A stretch of DNA of 64,000 bases from Serratia sp. M24T3 (GTDB lineage: Bacteria; Pseudomonadota; Gammaproteobacteria; Enterobacterales; Enterobacteriaceae), in NCBI RefSeq assembly GCF_000257645.1, contig NZ_AJHJ01000026.1, positions 1-64,000 on the forward strand, read 5' to 3'. Shown one piece after another: positions 43,942-52,212 of the stretch (positions are counted from its first letter, which is position 1; every line of letters starts with the position of its first letter). A program made the translations under genes and the position numbers. The notes beneath the pieces were generated by a model. The model ran no database searches, was not told the origin of the DNA, and saw only the letters and a list, made by a program, of their open reading frames with translations.

Positions 43942-44512
43942 ATGACTTTACGTAGATTACTGACCGTTTCACTTTTCCTGTTACCCATGATGGCATCAGC
44001 CAATGACTTGGTTGACGGCCAACGAGTCCCACCGTTAAAAATTGCCGACATGGGTGAGTTAATACTCGGCAGCAATGACGATATCAGTTATAAAAGTTGG
44101 GATAGCTCGCAGTTTGACGGAAAAGTTCGTATCGTTCAGTACATCGCTGGGCGCAGCTCGGCTAAAAAAAAATTCACTCCTGATTAAAGCCGTTGAGGCT
44201 GCCAATCTTCCTACCGATCGTTTTCAACCCACCACTATCGTCAACTCTGGCGACGCCGTTTTAGGCACCGGTATTTTCGTTCGCGGTAAAATCGAAAAAA
44301 ACAAACGACATTATCCCTGGGCGCAATTTATCATCGACAGCAATGGCCTTGGCCTTAAAACCTGGCAGCTGGATGAGGATACTTCTGTTTTTGTGCTGGA
44401 TAAAGACGGGCGCGTTCAGTGGTCAAAAGATGGGGCTCTTAGCCCGAAAGAAGTGGTGCAGGTGATCACGCTGCTGCATAAACTGCTTAATGACAGCAAG
44501 TCTGGTACCTGA
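43942..44512 (+). pseudogene. ytfJ: ytfJ with a frameshift at a nine-A run
   Basis: The first frame (43942-44187) encodes a signal peptide and a YtfJ N-terminus (GQRVPPLKIADMGELIL... QYIAGRSSAKKK), then ends after FTPD. The rest of YtfJ (SLLIKAVEAANLPTDRFQPTTIVNSGDAV... VFVLDKDGRVQWSKDGALSPKEV) continues in another frame to 44512. The frames meet at nine consecutive A bases (44164-44172); eight would restore a full protein of about 190 residues matching E. coli YtfJ. YtfJ is a periplasmic thioredoxin-like protein of unknown role. This may be a sequencing error, a real mutation, or transcriptional slippage. The rest of the sequence is intact. Confidence 0.9.
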
Positions 44513-44591
44513 TAAAGACTGAAAATTCTGCCGACTCTCGAGGTTTTGCTGCAAAAAGCATAATGGGAAGATGAGGGGAATACCCGGAAGG

Positions 44592-44624
44592 CATGCTGCT
44601 CATTGTGAATCAATGAGCAGCATG
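44592..44624. terminator. Bidirectional terminator between ytfJ and the spt-like gene
   Basis: A perfect 14-bp stem CATGCTGCTCATTG/CAATGAGCAGCATG with loop TGAAT stands between convergent genes. The plus-strand side continues AAGAATACTTTTATCG. It would serve both transcripts, more clearly the plus strand. Confidence 0.75.
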
Positions 44625-44658
44625 AAGAATACTTTTATCGCTATTACTTTTCAGGTCA

Positions 44659-45831
44659 TTACTTTTTCAGGTCAGCAAAAGCCTGAATGATGGTATCGAT
44701 CTCTTCATCACTGTGTGCTGCATTGACACTGCAACGCAGCAGTGTGATGCCTGCCGGTGCTGCGGGTGGCAATACCAAATTCACATAGACGCCGTTGGCG
44801 ATCAGGTCACGCCACAGGCGCAAACCGTCTTCTTTTGAGCCGATCATCACTGGGACTACCGGGCTGATGCGCGGACCCAATTCATAGCCAAGTGCCGCAA
44901 GACCTTTATAAAGGCGATTCGCATTGCTCCAGAGCTTGTCACGCAAGCCTGGGTTCTCCTTGATGCTTTTCAGGGATGAACGCACAGAAGCGATGCTTGC
45001 GGGAGAAGGTGAGGCGGTGAAGATGTAAGGACGGCTGCTGTAGCGCAGCACTTCCATATCTTCGCCACCCACTGCAAAGCCGCCAATAGAAGCCAGGCTT
45101 TTGCTGAAAGTGCCGAGAATGATATCGACGTCTTTCTCAACGCCAAGCTCTTCAGCCAGACCGCGACCGGTTGCGCCCATCACGCCAAAGGAGTGCGCTT
45201 CATCAACCAGCAAATAGCCACCGAGGCGACGTTTGATGTCAACGATTTCGACCAAAGGAGCGACGTCACCGAGCATGCTGTAGATGCCTTCAACAATGAT
45301 GATTGCGTCTTTGGCACGTTCGCCCAGGCGCACCATGCGGCGCTCTAAATCTTTGGCGTCGTTGTGACGAAAGCGAATAATTTGCGCGCCACCCAAAGCA
45401 CAGGCGTCATAGATGCTTGCGTGGGAGTCTTCGTCAATCAATACCACGGCGTCAGGGCCAGCCAGCGTGCTGATAACACCCAGGTTAGCCGTGTAGCCGG
45501 TAGAAAATACGATGGCAGTAGGGCGGTCGAAATATTCTGATAACTCTTGCTCTAACGCAAGGTGGGAACCGTAGCTACCGTTAGCCATACGCGATCCGGT
45601 AGTACCCGTGCCCTGGGCATCCAATGCAGCTTTGCTGTCGGCAATAGCTTGTTCATTGAAGGTCATGCCCAGATAGTTATTGGTGCCGGCCAGAACGATT
45701 TTCTTATCGCCAATGCGCCCTTGTGTTGCCGAGTAAATCTCATCAATACAAGTGCCAAACGGATTCAGACCTGAGTCCTGAAACTGTTTACGCTCGCCTA
45801 CCAGGCGGGCAAATTTATCATAAAGACCCAT
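44659..45831 (-). CDS. Serine palmitoyltransferase-like alpha-oxoamine synthase
   Basis: The 390-residue PLP enzyme condenses an amino acid with an acyl thioester, giving a 3-keto amine. Likely cofactor residues are His137 (DSHASIYD), Asp210 and His213 (LLVDEAHSFGVMG) and the Schiff-base Lys244 (GTFSKSLASIGGF). GTGTTGSRMANGSYGSH and RPYIFTASPSPASIASV match the soluble serine palmitoyltransferase of Sphingomonas more than KBL or BioF. It overlaps the acyl carrier protein gene by 14 bp, suggesting that an acyl-ACP is the acyl donor. It is the last gene of the leftward lipid operon. Serine as the amino acid is inferred. Confidence 0.88.
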   Translation of the reverse strand: MGLYDKFARLVGERKQFQDSGLNPFGTCIDEIYSATQGRIGDKKIVLAGTNNYLGMTFNEQAIADSKAALDAQGTGTTGSRMANGSYGSHLALEQELSEYFDRPTAIVFSTGYTANLGVISTLAGPDAVVLIDEDSHASIYDACALGGAQIIRFRHNDAKDLERRMVRLGERAKDAIIIVEGIYSMLGDVAPLVEIVDIKRRLGGYLLVDEAHSFGVMGATGRGLAEELGVEKDVDIILGTFSKSLASIGGFAVGGEDMEVLRYSSRPYIFTASPSPASIASVRSSLKSIKENPGLRDKLWSNANRLYKGLAALGYELGPRISPVVPVMIGSKEDGLRLWRDLIANGVYVNLVLPPAAPAGITLLRCSVNAAHSDEEIDTIIQAFADLKK

Positions 45832-46078
45832 TGGTGCTCTCCAGATGTGGCATCAGCGCGTCCAGCAGCTGTTCAGGAGTTCTGACGTTAAGTAAGATAT
45901 TGATAGGAATCGAAATATCCAGCTTGTCTTCCAACATCATCAGCAGGCTCATCACCTTTATGGACTCTAGGCCAAGATCATTGACGAGATCACTTTCAGG
46001 CTTTATCTCTGGATTGCCTGAGACCATACCCTGTAAGCACTCCAGAATATAGTCCATCAAAACTTCACGATTTAGCAT
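45818..46078 (-). CDS. Dedicated acyl carrier protein
   Basis: The 86-residue acidic protein is an acyl carrier protein with the phosphopantetheine site at Ser39 in NDLGLESIKVMSLL. The usual DSL motif is replaced by ESI, as in several specialised carriers. It lies between the SDR and the synthase genes and is probably loaded by the FAAL protein with a fatty acid for condensation. It is distinct from the housekeeping AcpP, which is normally next to fabF. Confidence 0.92.
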   Translation of the reverse strand: MLNREVLMDYILECLQGMVSGNPEIKPESDLVNDLGLESIKVMSLLMMLEDKLDISIPINILLNVRTPEQLLDALMPHLESTNGSL

Positions 46079-46109
46079 AGAAACTCTTACATACCTTTAG
46101 TCAAGATAA

Positions 46110-47024
46110 TCAATATAGTCCATCACGCAGCGCGCGCTCTAAACTAATCTTGGGAAACCAATTAATAGATTCGGAAAGGCCAGTGTTGCTTGCTGACCAG
46201 TCCTGATGGGTTAATTCGCGGATTTTGCTGTGGGTTAGCATCGGTTCTTTTCTTGCTAACCGGCTTAAAAGCATGCTGATATCGGCGATGCCTTTAAGCA
46301 AAGGTAAAGGAATTCCGATTACGCGTACTTTACCCTTACGCACCGCTGCGCCTATTTCTTGCAGGCGCGTCCAATTATAACCACCAGAGACGCCGTCGCA
46401 TAGTTCATAAGATTGATTATGTGATTGTTCGACTGTTAACCATTGGCCAACAGCCTCGGCGAGATCGCTCACGTGAATAAACGAGAGTTGAGCGTCAGGG
46501 GCACCGAGGCGGGGGAGAATGCCGCGCAAGAGCCAGCTAAATAGCGGTTTTAGCTCTTTGTCGCCGGGTCCATAAACAGCCGTTGGACGGAAAATACCCA
46601 GGGAGATGTCAGAGGAGATAGCCATAAGTTGCTGTTCGGCAACATGTTTTGAGTTGGCGTACCAGGAAAGCTCGGGGTGGCGTGCAGCAAGAGAGGACAT
46701 GAACAGAAAACGCTTACAGCTGCCGCTTTCTTTGGCAGCCTGCATCAGGCGAAGGCTGCCTGTTACGTTGCAATCAGTAAAGGTTTGCTCAGTACTACCG
46801 CGCACCATGCCCGCTAAATGCACGACATCTTCAGCGCCGTTAACCAGCGCCGAGAGAGAATCTTTATCTTCCAGAGAACCATGAACCCAAACCAGATTAG
46901 GGGTTGCAGATGTTCGTGGTTTTCTGGTTAAAGCTCGCACGATATAACCGCGCGAGAGAAGATCCTCAACGATGTGCTTGCCGATAAACCCGGTCACACC
47001 TGTTACTGCGACCGTTTTTGTCAT
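46110..47024 (-). CDS. Extended SDR / NAD-dependent epimerase-type reductase, CerR-like
   Basis: The 304-residue protein has the Rossmann motif TGVTGFIGKH (8-17), catalytic Tyr122 and Lys126 in WYANSKHVAEQQ and a Ser at about 110-111 (FMSSLAAR), and RPTAVYGPGD. This is the extended SDR family of nucleoside-diphosphate-sugar epimerases. In Caulobacter an epimerase-type SDR (CerR) reduces the keto group of the ceramide precursor, and gene order here supports the same job. It overlaps the FAAL stop by 4 bases (ATGA) and precedes the ACP gene by 31 bp. Confidence 0.85.
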   Translation of the reverse strand: MTKTVAVTGVTGFIGKHIVEDLLSRGYIVRALTRKPRTSATPNLVWVHGSLEDKDSLSALVNGAEDVVHLAGMVRGSTEQTFTDCNVTGSLRLMQAAKESGSCKRFLFMSSLAARHPELSWYANSKHVAEQQLMAISSDISLGIFRPTAVYGPGDKELKPLFSWLLRGILPRLGAPDAQLSFIHVSDLAEAVGQWLTVEQSHNQSYELCDGVSGGYNWTRLQEIGAAVRKGKVRVIGIPLPLLKGIADISMLLSRLARKEPMLTHSKIRELTHQDWSASNTGLSESINWFPKISLERALRDGLY

Positions 47025-48781
47025 TGAGCGTAGCCTGCTAATCGAAGGTCCGGAGCGCCGATAAGTTCAGTAAGATAACGTTTCTTGGCTTCGGCACGGG
47101 CTGGCTTCCCGGACGAGGTACGCGGGATGCTGTGCGGTGGCAGCAGAACGATATCAACAGCGACGCTGAATTCACTCTGAATACGCGAGGTCAGTGAGTG
47201 AATGATTTGCTCACGACGCTCTTCAGAGCTAACGCGGCACTGGATCTGCAAAATAATCTTCGCGCCTTCATCGTGTTCCTGAGTGGTCACGAAAGCAATG
47301 GCGTCTCCAGAGCGAATCTCTGGCTCTGATTCTGCAACGTATTCAATATCCTGCGGCCAGATATTACGCCCGCGAATAATGATCAGATCCTTTTTACGAC
47401 CCGTGACGTACAGATTGCCGTCGAGCAGATAGCCCAAATCACCAGTATCCATCCATCCCTGTGCCTGAATTTGCTGCTGCGAAGCATCGTCGCGGAAATA
47501 TCCGCTCATCAGGCTCGGCCCGGAAATACAGATATGTCCCACTTCGCGCTCTGGCAATGGAGAGCCAGATTCGCTGCGGATCTCGATATTGTGACCAGGA
47601 AGCGCCTTGCCGCAGTTTACGAAGGTGACTGTTGCACGAGTATTTTTAGTCGGTGCAACCGCTTTACCTTTGTACTCTAAAATATCACGGTCGATTTCAT
47701 TGGCTTTCGGGCCAGTGGTGTCATCAAAGAAGCTAACTGCCAGCGTGTTCTCTGCGAGGCCGTAGCATGGCATAAAGGCCTTGCTGCTGAACTTGACTTG
47801 ACCAAAATGTTCACTGAATTGATTCAGCAATTCTGACGGGATAGGTTCTGCACCCACACCGGCTACACGCCAGCTGGAAAGATCCAGTTCAGCCAATTCT
47901 TTCTCATTGCTGCGACGCAGGCAGATATCGTAACCAAACGGCGGAGCTACCGACACAGTGCCACGGTTTTTGGTGATCAGTTTCAGCCATTGCATTGGGC
48001 GCATTGCAAAATCTTGGGTACGCAGATAATCCACAGACAGCTGGGTTGCCATTGGAGTCAGCACAAAACCAACCAGGCCCATGTCGTGATAGAACGGCAA
48101 CCAGGAGACGCAACGATCGCCTGCGCGTAATTTGATTCCGTCGTGGCTAATAACTTTCAGGTTAGCCATGGCAGACCCTTGAGTAATTATTACGCCACGA
48201 GGGAAGCGCGTGCTGCCAGAGGTATATTGCAAATACGCAATATTGTCTGGAGAGGGCTTTTGCAATTCAATTTCTTTCTCTGGCAAGGCATTAAAATCTG
48301 CATTGCTGAGGATATGAATAGGGGAAGAATCCTCACTGCGAGCAGTACTAATTAGCGGCAACCATTCATCACTGCTAATAATTGCAGCAGGCTTGCAGCT
48401 CTTTAATAAGCCCTGGAGTTTTTCAATATATGTAGCGCTTTGCCCAATACCCATTGGAATGGCCAGCGGCACGGCAACCAGGCCGGCATATTGGCAGGCA
48501 AAGAAGGCTTCTACGAATCCAACACTCGTTTCTGCAATGAGCGCAACACGGTCACCTTTATTAAGGTTCAGTGATAACAGACGTCTTGCTCCGGTAATCG
48601 CGCGTTCTTTAAGCGTGCGATATTCCAGCGCGGCAACGAGCTGATTGCGTCGATCGTAGAAATTCATCCCAGTATTTCCCAGGGCTGCGTAATCTAAAGC
48701 ATCCACTAAGGTTGGGAAATCTGCGTAGCGCATGGGAAGAGCGTGGGTAGAGCTTGTTGGGGACATATACAACGCTTCCAT
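47021..48781 (-). CDS. Fatty acyl-AMP ligase (FAAL)
   Basis: The 586-residue protein is an adenylate-forming enzyme with the P-loop YTSGSTRFPRGV at about 186-197, SWLPFYHDMGLVGFVLTPM, YGLAENTLA and the hinge region GRKDLIIIRGRNIWPQDIE. SWLPxYHDMGL and the ending SIPRTSSGKPARAEAKKRYL are typical of FAALs, which load fatty acids on a carrier protein instead of CoA. The neighbouring carrier protein gene agrees. It is the first gene of the operon. ATG 48781 starts the long frame; ATG 48766 (MSPTSSTHALP) has a GGAAG site at good distance and may be the true start. Confidence 0.92.
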   Translation of the reverse strand: MEALYMSPTSSTHALPMRYADFPTLVDALDYAALGNTGMNFYDRRNQLVAALEYRTLKERAITGARRLLSLNLNKGDRVALIAETSVGFVEAFFACQYAGLVAVPLAIPMGIGQSATYIEKLQGLLKSCKPAAIISSDEWLPLISTARSEDSSPIHILSNADFNALPEKEIELQKPSPDNIAYLQYTSGSTRFPRGVIITQGSAMANLKVISHDGIKLRAGDRCVSWLPFYHDMGLVGFVLTPMATQLSVDYLRTQDFAMRPMQWLKLITKNRGTVSVAPPFGYDICLRRSNEKELAELDLSSWRVAGVGAEPIPSELLNQFSEHFGQVKFSSKAFMPCYGLAENTLAVSFFDDTTGPKANEIDRDILEYKGKAVAPTKNTRATVTFVNCGKALPGHNIEIRSESGSPLPEREVGHICISGPSLMSGYFRDDASQQQIQAQGWMDTGDLGYLLDGNLYVTGRKKDLIIIRGRNIWPQDIEYVAESEPEIRSGDAIAFVTTQEHDEGAKIILQIQCRVSSEERREQIIHSLTSRIQSEFSVAVDIVLLPPHSIPRTSSGKPARAEAKKRYLTELIGAPDLRLAGYAQ

Positions 48782-48966
48782 ATATTTAAAACACCTGATA
48801 ATACATGTAACTTTTCGTGTAAGAGATATGGTTTTTGAAACAATTTGTATGGAATCGTGATTGATTTATCATTCTATGTCCCAAATTATTCAAAACCATA
48901 GATAAAAATGAGTTGCTGACAGTTCCTGTCGAGATCACTAATGTGACTGCATCTCTAGGTCCTTGA

Positions 48967-49167
48967 GAAGATGCAAATTGCGCCAGCACCATTGCTGCAT
49001 TGAGCGGGTACTTTCAGATAAACATAGTTCAGCTTAAAAATTTGCACGAAAAATTTCTTCATGGCTCTATTTCGAGACTGAGTTTTGGCGCTGAAAACCT
49101 GATTAACCCCAACGTGGATGTCAGTAAACGCATGGTTTCAGCCATGGAAACCGCCGTTGGTGATTAG
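48967..49167 (+). pseudogene. Possible gene remnant
   Basis: One frame is open for 66 codons and ends LSFGAENLINPNVDVSKRM, then VSAMETAVGD and a stop. The composition looks like real protein, but there is no good start codon or ribosome-binding site, and I do not recognise the family. It is probably the degraded 3' end of a former gene, though a small real gene starting at TTG 49000 is possible. Confidence 0.3.
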
Positions 49168-49390
49168 ACGAATAATTAAGACTATATCGAATTTAAAGAT
49201 TGTTCTATTCTTATTGTGTGGTTTCAAGGGGTCAGGATAGAAAAGTTCCATTCTTTACATCGATAGAGCATTAAGTGCTAAACGATAGTAATGCTTTTCT
49301 AGTTAATGTCACTAAGATATTTATTGTTTTTAGTGTTTCCAATTGGCGCGCCAAGCGTCCCCCATTCGTGCTTTGCATAATAATGCTAAG

Positions 49391-49437
49391 CATAATATGC
49401 CTAACGTGCAGATATGCGTGTTAGGCATTATGCCCCT
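49391..49437 (+). terminator. Strong hairpin with terminator features
   Basis: CATAATATGCCTAACGTGCA (49391-49410) pairs almost completely with TGCGTGTTAGGCATTATG (49415-49432), followed by CCCCTTTTT. It could end a short transcript arising from 48782-49390, such as a small RNA or the remnant gene. Confidence 0.6.
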
Positions 49438-49628
49438 TTTTAGTTGCCTTTATGGGCGCGAGACCAATTATAACAGGGATTCAATTTGGGCCATGCCTGT
49501 CTAAAAAATAATTATTTTTTGCCGGTAGACGGGTGTGTAAATGTTAAGCATCAATAGATCCCAAACTGGATAATATTGGCTGGTTTATTGTGTGTTTTTA
49601 TAGCAAATTCTGAGATTTAGTGGTGATT

Positions 49629-50753
49629 ATGATTCGTATCGAAAAAGTCATTGATAAGCGTGAGTTAAAGCAATTTATTGTTTTTCCTTCGACTCTATTC
49701 CAAGACGATCCTAACTGGATTGATCCGCTTAATTTAGAGCGTGAGGAGCATCTTTCCAAGAAAAATCCTGGTACTGAACATATCGAATGGCAGGCATGGA
49801 TCGCTAAAAAAGACGATAAAGTTGTGGGTCGTATCACTGCGCAAATTGACAGCTTACACCGCGAACTTTATGGCCAGGATACTGGCCATTTTGGAATGAT
49901 TGACGCTATTGATGACCCTGAAGTATTCAGTGCGTTATTTGCTGCGGCGGAAGATTGGTTAAAGTCAAAAGGCGCGACAAAGATTACCGGACCTTTTAGT
50001 CTGAATATCAATCAGGAAAGCGGCCTGCTTATCGATGGCTTCGATACTCCACCTTCTGCAATGATGACTCACGGCAAACCTTATTACGGCGACCGTGTAG
50101 AGCAGCAGGGATATACTCAAGGTATAGATTTGCTGGCTTATTGGATGAAGCGTACTGACCTGCATTTCACTCCATCATTAAACAAGTTGATGGCGAACGT
50201 GCGTAAAAAAGTCACTGTTCGTCAGGTCAACCGCAAGAACTTTAGCCAGGAAATGCAGGTCTTGCGCGATATCTTTAACTCCGGATGGCAGAACAACTGG
50301 GGCTTTGTGCCGTTTACCGAGCATGAGTTTTCTACCATGGGTGATCAGCTAAAATATCTGGTGCCTGACGACCTGATTTATATCGCAGAGATTGACGCCG
50401 TTCCTGTCGCCTTTATTGTAGGTTTGCCAAATATCAATGAGGCAATTACCGGCCTTAAAGGTAGTTTATTACCTTTCGGCTGGGCGAAGCTGTTATGGCG
50501 CCTGAAAGTGAGTGGTACACGTACCGCTCGAGTGCCATTGATGGGCGTTCGTCAGGAGCATCACTTCAGCCGAATGGGGCCGATTATCGCGCTGCTGTTA
50601 ATTGAAGCGTTACATGACCCGTTTGAGCGCCGCAAAATTGAAGCGTTAGAAATGTCCTGGATCCTTGAGACTAATACCGGCATGCGCACCATTCTTGAAA
50701 AAATTGGCGCTGTCCCGTATAAACGCTACCGCCTGTACGAGAAACAACTCTAA
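49629..50753 (+). CDS. GNAT-fold acyltransferase resembling bacterial ceramide synthase (bCerS)
   Basis: The 374-residue protein lacks a signal peptide and has a long N-terminal part (FPSTLFQDDPNWIDPL) then a GNAT core (WQAWIAKKDDKVVGRITAQID, DTGHFGMIDAIDDPEVFSALFAAAEDWLKSKGATKITGPFSLNINQESGLLIDGFDTPP) and a second half with IALLLIEALHDPFERRKIEALEMSWILETNTGMRTILEKIGAVPYKRYRLYEK. Proteins of this size and pattern include the Caulobacter ceramide synthase, which N-acylates a sphingoid base. Its place opposite the synthase operon supports that role. The start at 49629 (MIRIEKVIDK) is preferred over upstream GTG codons. Family identity is by recollection and needs checking. Confidence 0.75.
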   Translation: MIRIEKVIDKRELKQFIVFPSTLFQDDPNWIDPLNLEREEHLSKKNPGTEHIEWQAWIAKKDDKVVGRITAQIDSLHRELYGQDTGHFGMIDAIDDPEVFSALFAAAEDWLKSKGATKITGPFSLNINQESGLLIDGFDTPPSAMMTHGKPYYGDRVEQQGYTQGIDLLAYWMKRTDLHFTPSLNKLMANVRKKVTVRQVNRKNFSQEMQVLRDIFNSGWQNNWGFVPFTEHEFSTMGDQLKYLVPDDLIYIAEIDAVPVAFIVGLPNINEAITGLKGSLLPFGWAKLLWRLKVSGTRTARVPLMGVRQEHHFSRMGPIIALLLIEALHDPFERRKIEALEMSWILETNTGMRTILEKIGAVPYKRYRLYEKQL

Positions 50754-50959
50754 ACCATACCTGCAGGGTAGCGGTCATAAACTTACTGTGTGAGTCTATT
50801 GGAAAGTGGCTTTGACTAATTACAAGTCAAGGCCACATAATGTATGGCCGATGGTCGGTTTAAGTACTATGTTTAAGAACACAAAAAAATTAGAATATCA
50901 AAACTGCTTATTAGTTGAGAAACTATTGGTCATTTTGGTTGTTACAAGAGCAAATATTG

Positions 50960-51319
50960 ATGGCATTGGAAAAGAAGACTGGAATCAAGCGATTAACAAC
51001 CAGTATAAAAAATTCTCTGGATGGTCTTGTTGATGCTTTGTTAACAGAAAATGCATTTCGTGAGCTGTTTATTATTAGCTCGGCATTTGTGGTTATTGCG
51101 CTATTTTTAGACGTCACCAAGATGGAGCGGCTGATCTTAATTTCCAGCTGTTTCTTTTTGCTGGTCGTTGAGTTGCTTAATACGGCTATCGAAACTGTGG
51201 TAGACCGCATTTCATTCGAGCTTCACCCTTTATCCAAGCGAGCAAAAGATATCGGCGGCGCGGCGCAGTTAGTCGCCATAGTCATGACGATAATAATTTG
51301 GTTAACGATTTTACTTTGA
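50960..51319 (+). CDS. DgkA-type small membrane lipid kinase, divergent
   Basis: The 119-residue protein matches prokaryotic diacylglycerol kinase: three transmembrane helices and the signature ELLNTAIETVVDRISFELHPLSKRAKDIGGAA, with Glu71, Asn74 and Glu78 corresponding to E. coli Glu69, Asn72 and Glu76. E. coli DgkA can phosphorylate diacylglycerol and also ceramide. This gene lies 206 bp after the GNAT gene and away from the usual lexA-dgkA locus, so it is a paralog likely serving the local lipid. The ATG at 50960 gives a length like E. coli DgkA. Confidence 0.92.
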   Translation: MALEKKTGIKRLTTSIKNSLDGLVDALLTENAFRELFIISSAFVVIALFLDVTKMERLILISSCFFLLVVELLNTAIETVVDRISFELHPLSKRAKDIGGAAQLVAIVMTIIIWLTILL

Positions 51320-51350
51320 TGCACGATGCATAAATAATTTATGCATGAAA

Positions 51351-51382
51351 AAATGGCACTCAACGCGGATTAAGTGCCATTT
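51351..51382. terminator. Bidirectional terminator between the dgkA-like and kinase A genes
   Basis: A perfect 10-bp stem AAATGGCACT/AGTGCCATTT (51351-51360 and 51373-51382) is flanked by an A-run on the left, giving a T-run on the minus strand. It is a good terminator for the leftward kinase A and probably works for dgkA also. Confidence 0.85.
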
Positions 51383-51393
51383 AGAAGGGAAGT

Positions 51394-52170
51394 TTAAGCA
51401 GGCTGGTTTGGTTGATTACTTGCAACTTGTTGCGCGCGCTGTGAATCGATAGCCACAGCAGTCACTGCATTCATCGCTTTTTCCAACACTTCTTTATATG
51501 GCGCTCTGGAGTCCAAATCTAGAATTTTGGTCCCGTTGTAATTGAGCTTAACCATAATCTCGATTTTGTCCTGTAACTCTTGATAGCTGTGGTCAGGTTT
51601 ACGAGAAAAAGCAGTATCTGCATCGATATCAAGACGAATGATTAATTCAGGACGACACTTGGCCATCTCTTGATATAGCTTGCGCTCCCTTTTTGCCAGG
51701 CGAGCCATAAACCAGCCCGTCACCCTTTCCACGCCAATGCCAGGCCCATCATAGTGAAAACCTGAAATCTCGTCCTGCGGGTAACGATCGCCAATCACCA
51801 ACACACCACTTTCTGCCAAAAGCTTTGCTTTATGCAAATTGCCCTTACGCCAGAATGAAAGCGCGTACATAATCAATGCCGCATAGAGTGCTGGAGCTTT
51901 ACTGCTCATGCTCTGAGTTTTGGCGGATTTTGTTGCCAGGCGACGTTCCAGCCAGACACCAATAATTGGCAGGCGCTTGATTTTATCGCCATCTTCGCCG
52001 GAAATTGTGCCTAAATAACGGCGCTCAGTCTTAAATTGCTGTTGCAGGTTTTTTACCAGGTCTGCAGTCAGCGTAGACTTTCCGGTGCCGTCACAGCCTA
52101 CTACCGCAATAAATCCAGGAATATAGGCCGGTGACTTTTCGCTTTCAGTGTTTAATCTATCTGTTTGCAT
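51394..52170 (-). CDS. Thymidylate-kinase-like P-loop protein A
   Basis: The 258-residue protein has Walker A GCDGTGKST (25-33), the DRYPQDE motif corresponding to the thymidylate kinase DRY region, and SRKPDH near the C-terminus as a likely lid. It is paralogous to proteins B and C beside it. Proteins of this type occur near cell-envelope polymer genes and have unknown substrates; true thymidylate kinase (Tmk) is normally elsewhere. A hydrophobic stretch (APALYAALIMYALSFW) may form a membrane-associating helix. It is probably transcribed after protein B. Confidence 0.82.
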   Translation of the reverse strand: MQTDRLNTESEKSPAYIPGFIAVVGCDGTGKSTLTADLVKNLQQQFKTERRYLGTISGEDGDKIKRLPIIGVWLERRLATKSAKTQSMSSKAPALYAALIMYALSFWRKGNLHKAKLLAESGVLVIGDRYPQDEISGFHYDGPGIGVERVTGWFMARLAKRERKLYQEMAKCRPELIIRLDIDADTAFSRKPDHSYQELQDKIEIMVKLNYNGTKILDLDSRAPYKEVLEKAMNAVTAVAIDSQRAQQVASNQPNQPA

Positions 52171-52212
52171 TTACTTTAGTATTAAAAGGTAATCACCAGC
52201 CTGAACTCGTGA

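Larger units (their letters stand above)
48782..49628. other. Long divergent control region with no intact gene
   Basis: These 847 bases separate the leftward FAAL operon from the rightward GNAT-type gene. Both promoters must lie here. The middle holds a possible gene remnant (about 48967-49167) and a strong terminator-like hairpin (49391-49437). The hairpin implies a rightward transcript ending there before the GNAT gene. The remainder is AT-rich and shows no other feature. Confidence 0.6.

Noticed and set aside
51394-52170. Protein A as the housekeeping thymidylate kinase
   Set aside because: It is one of three linked paralogs, is longer than Tmk, and has a shared hydrophobic segment foreign to Tmk.
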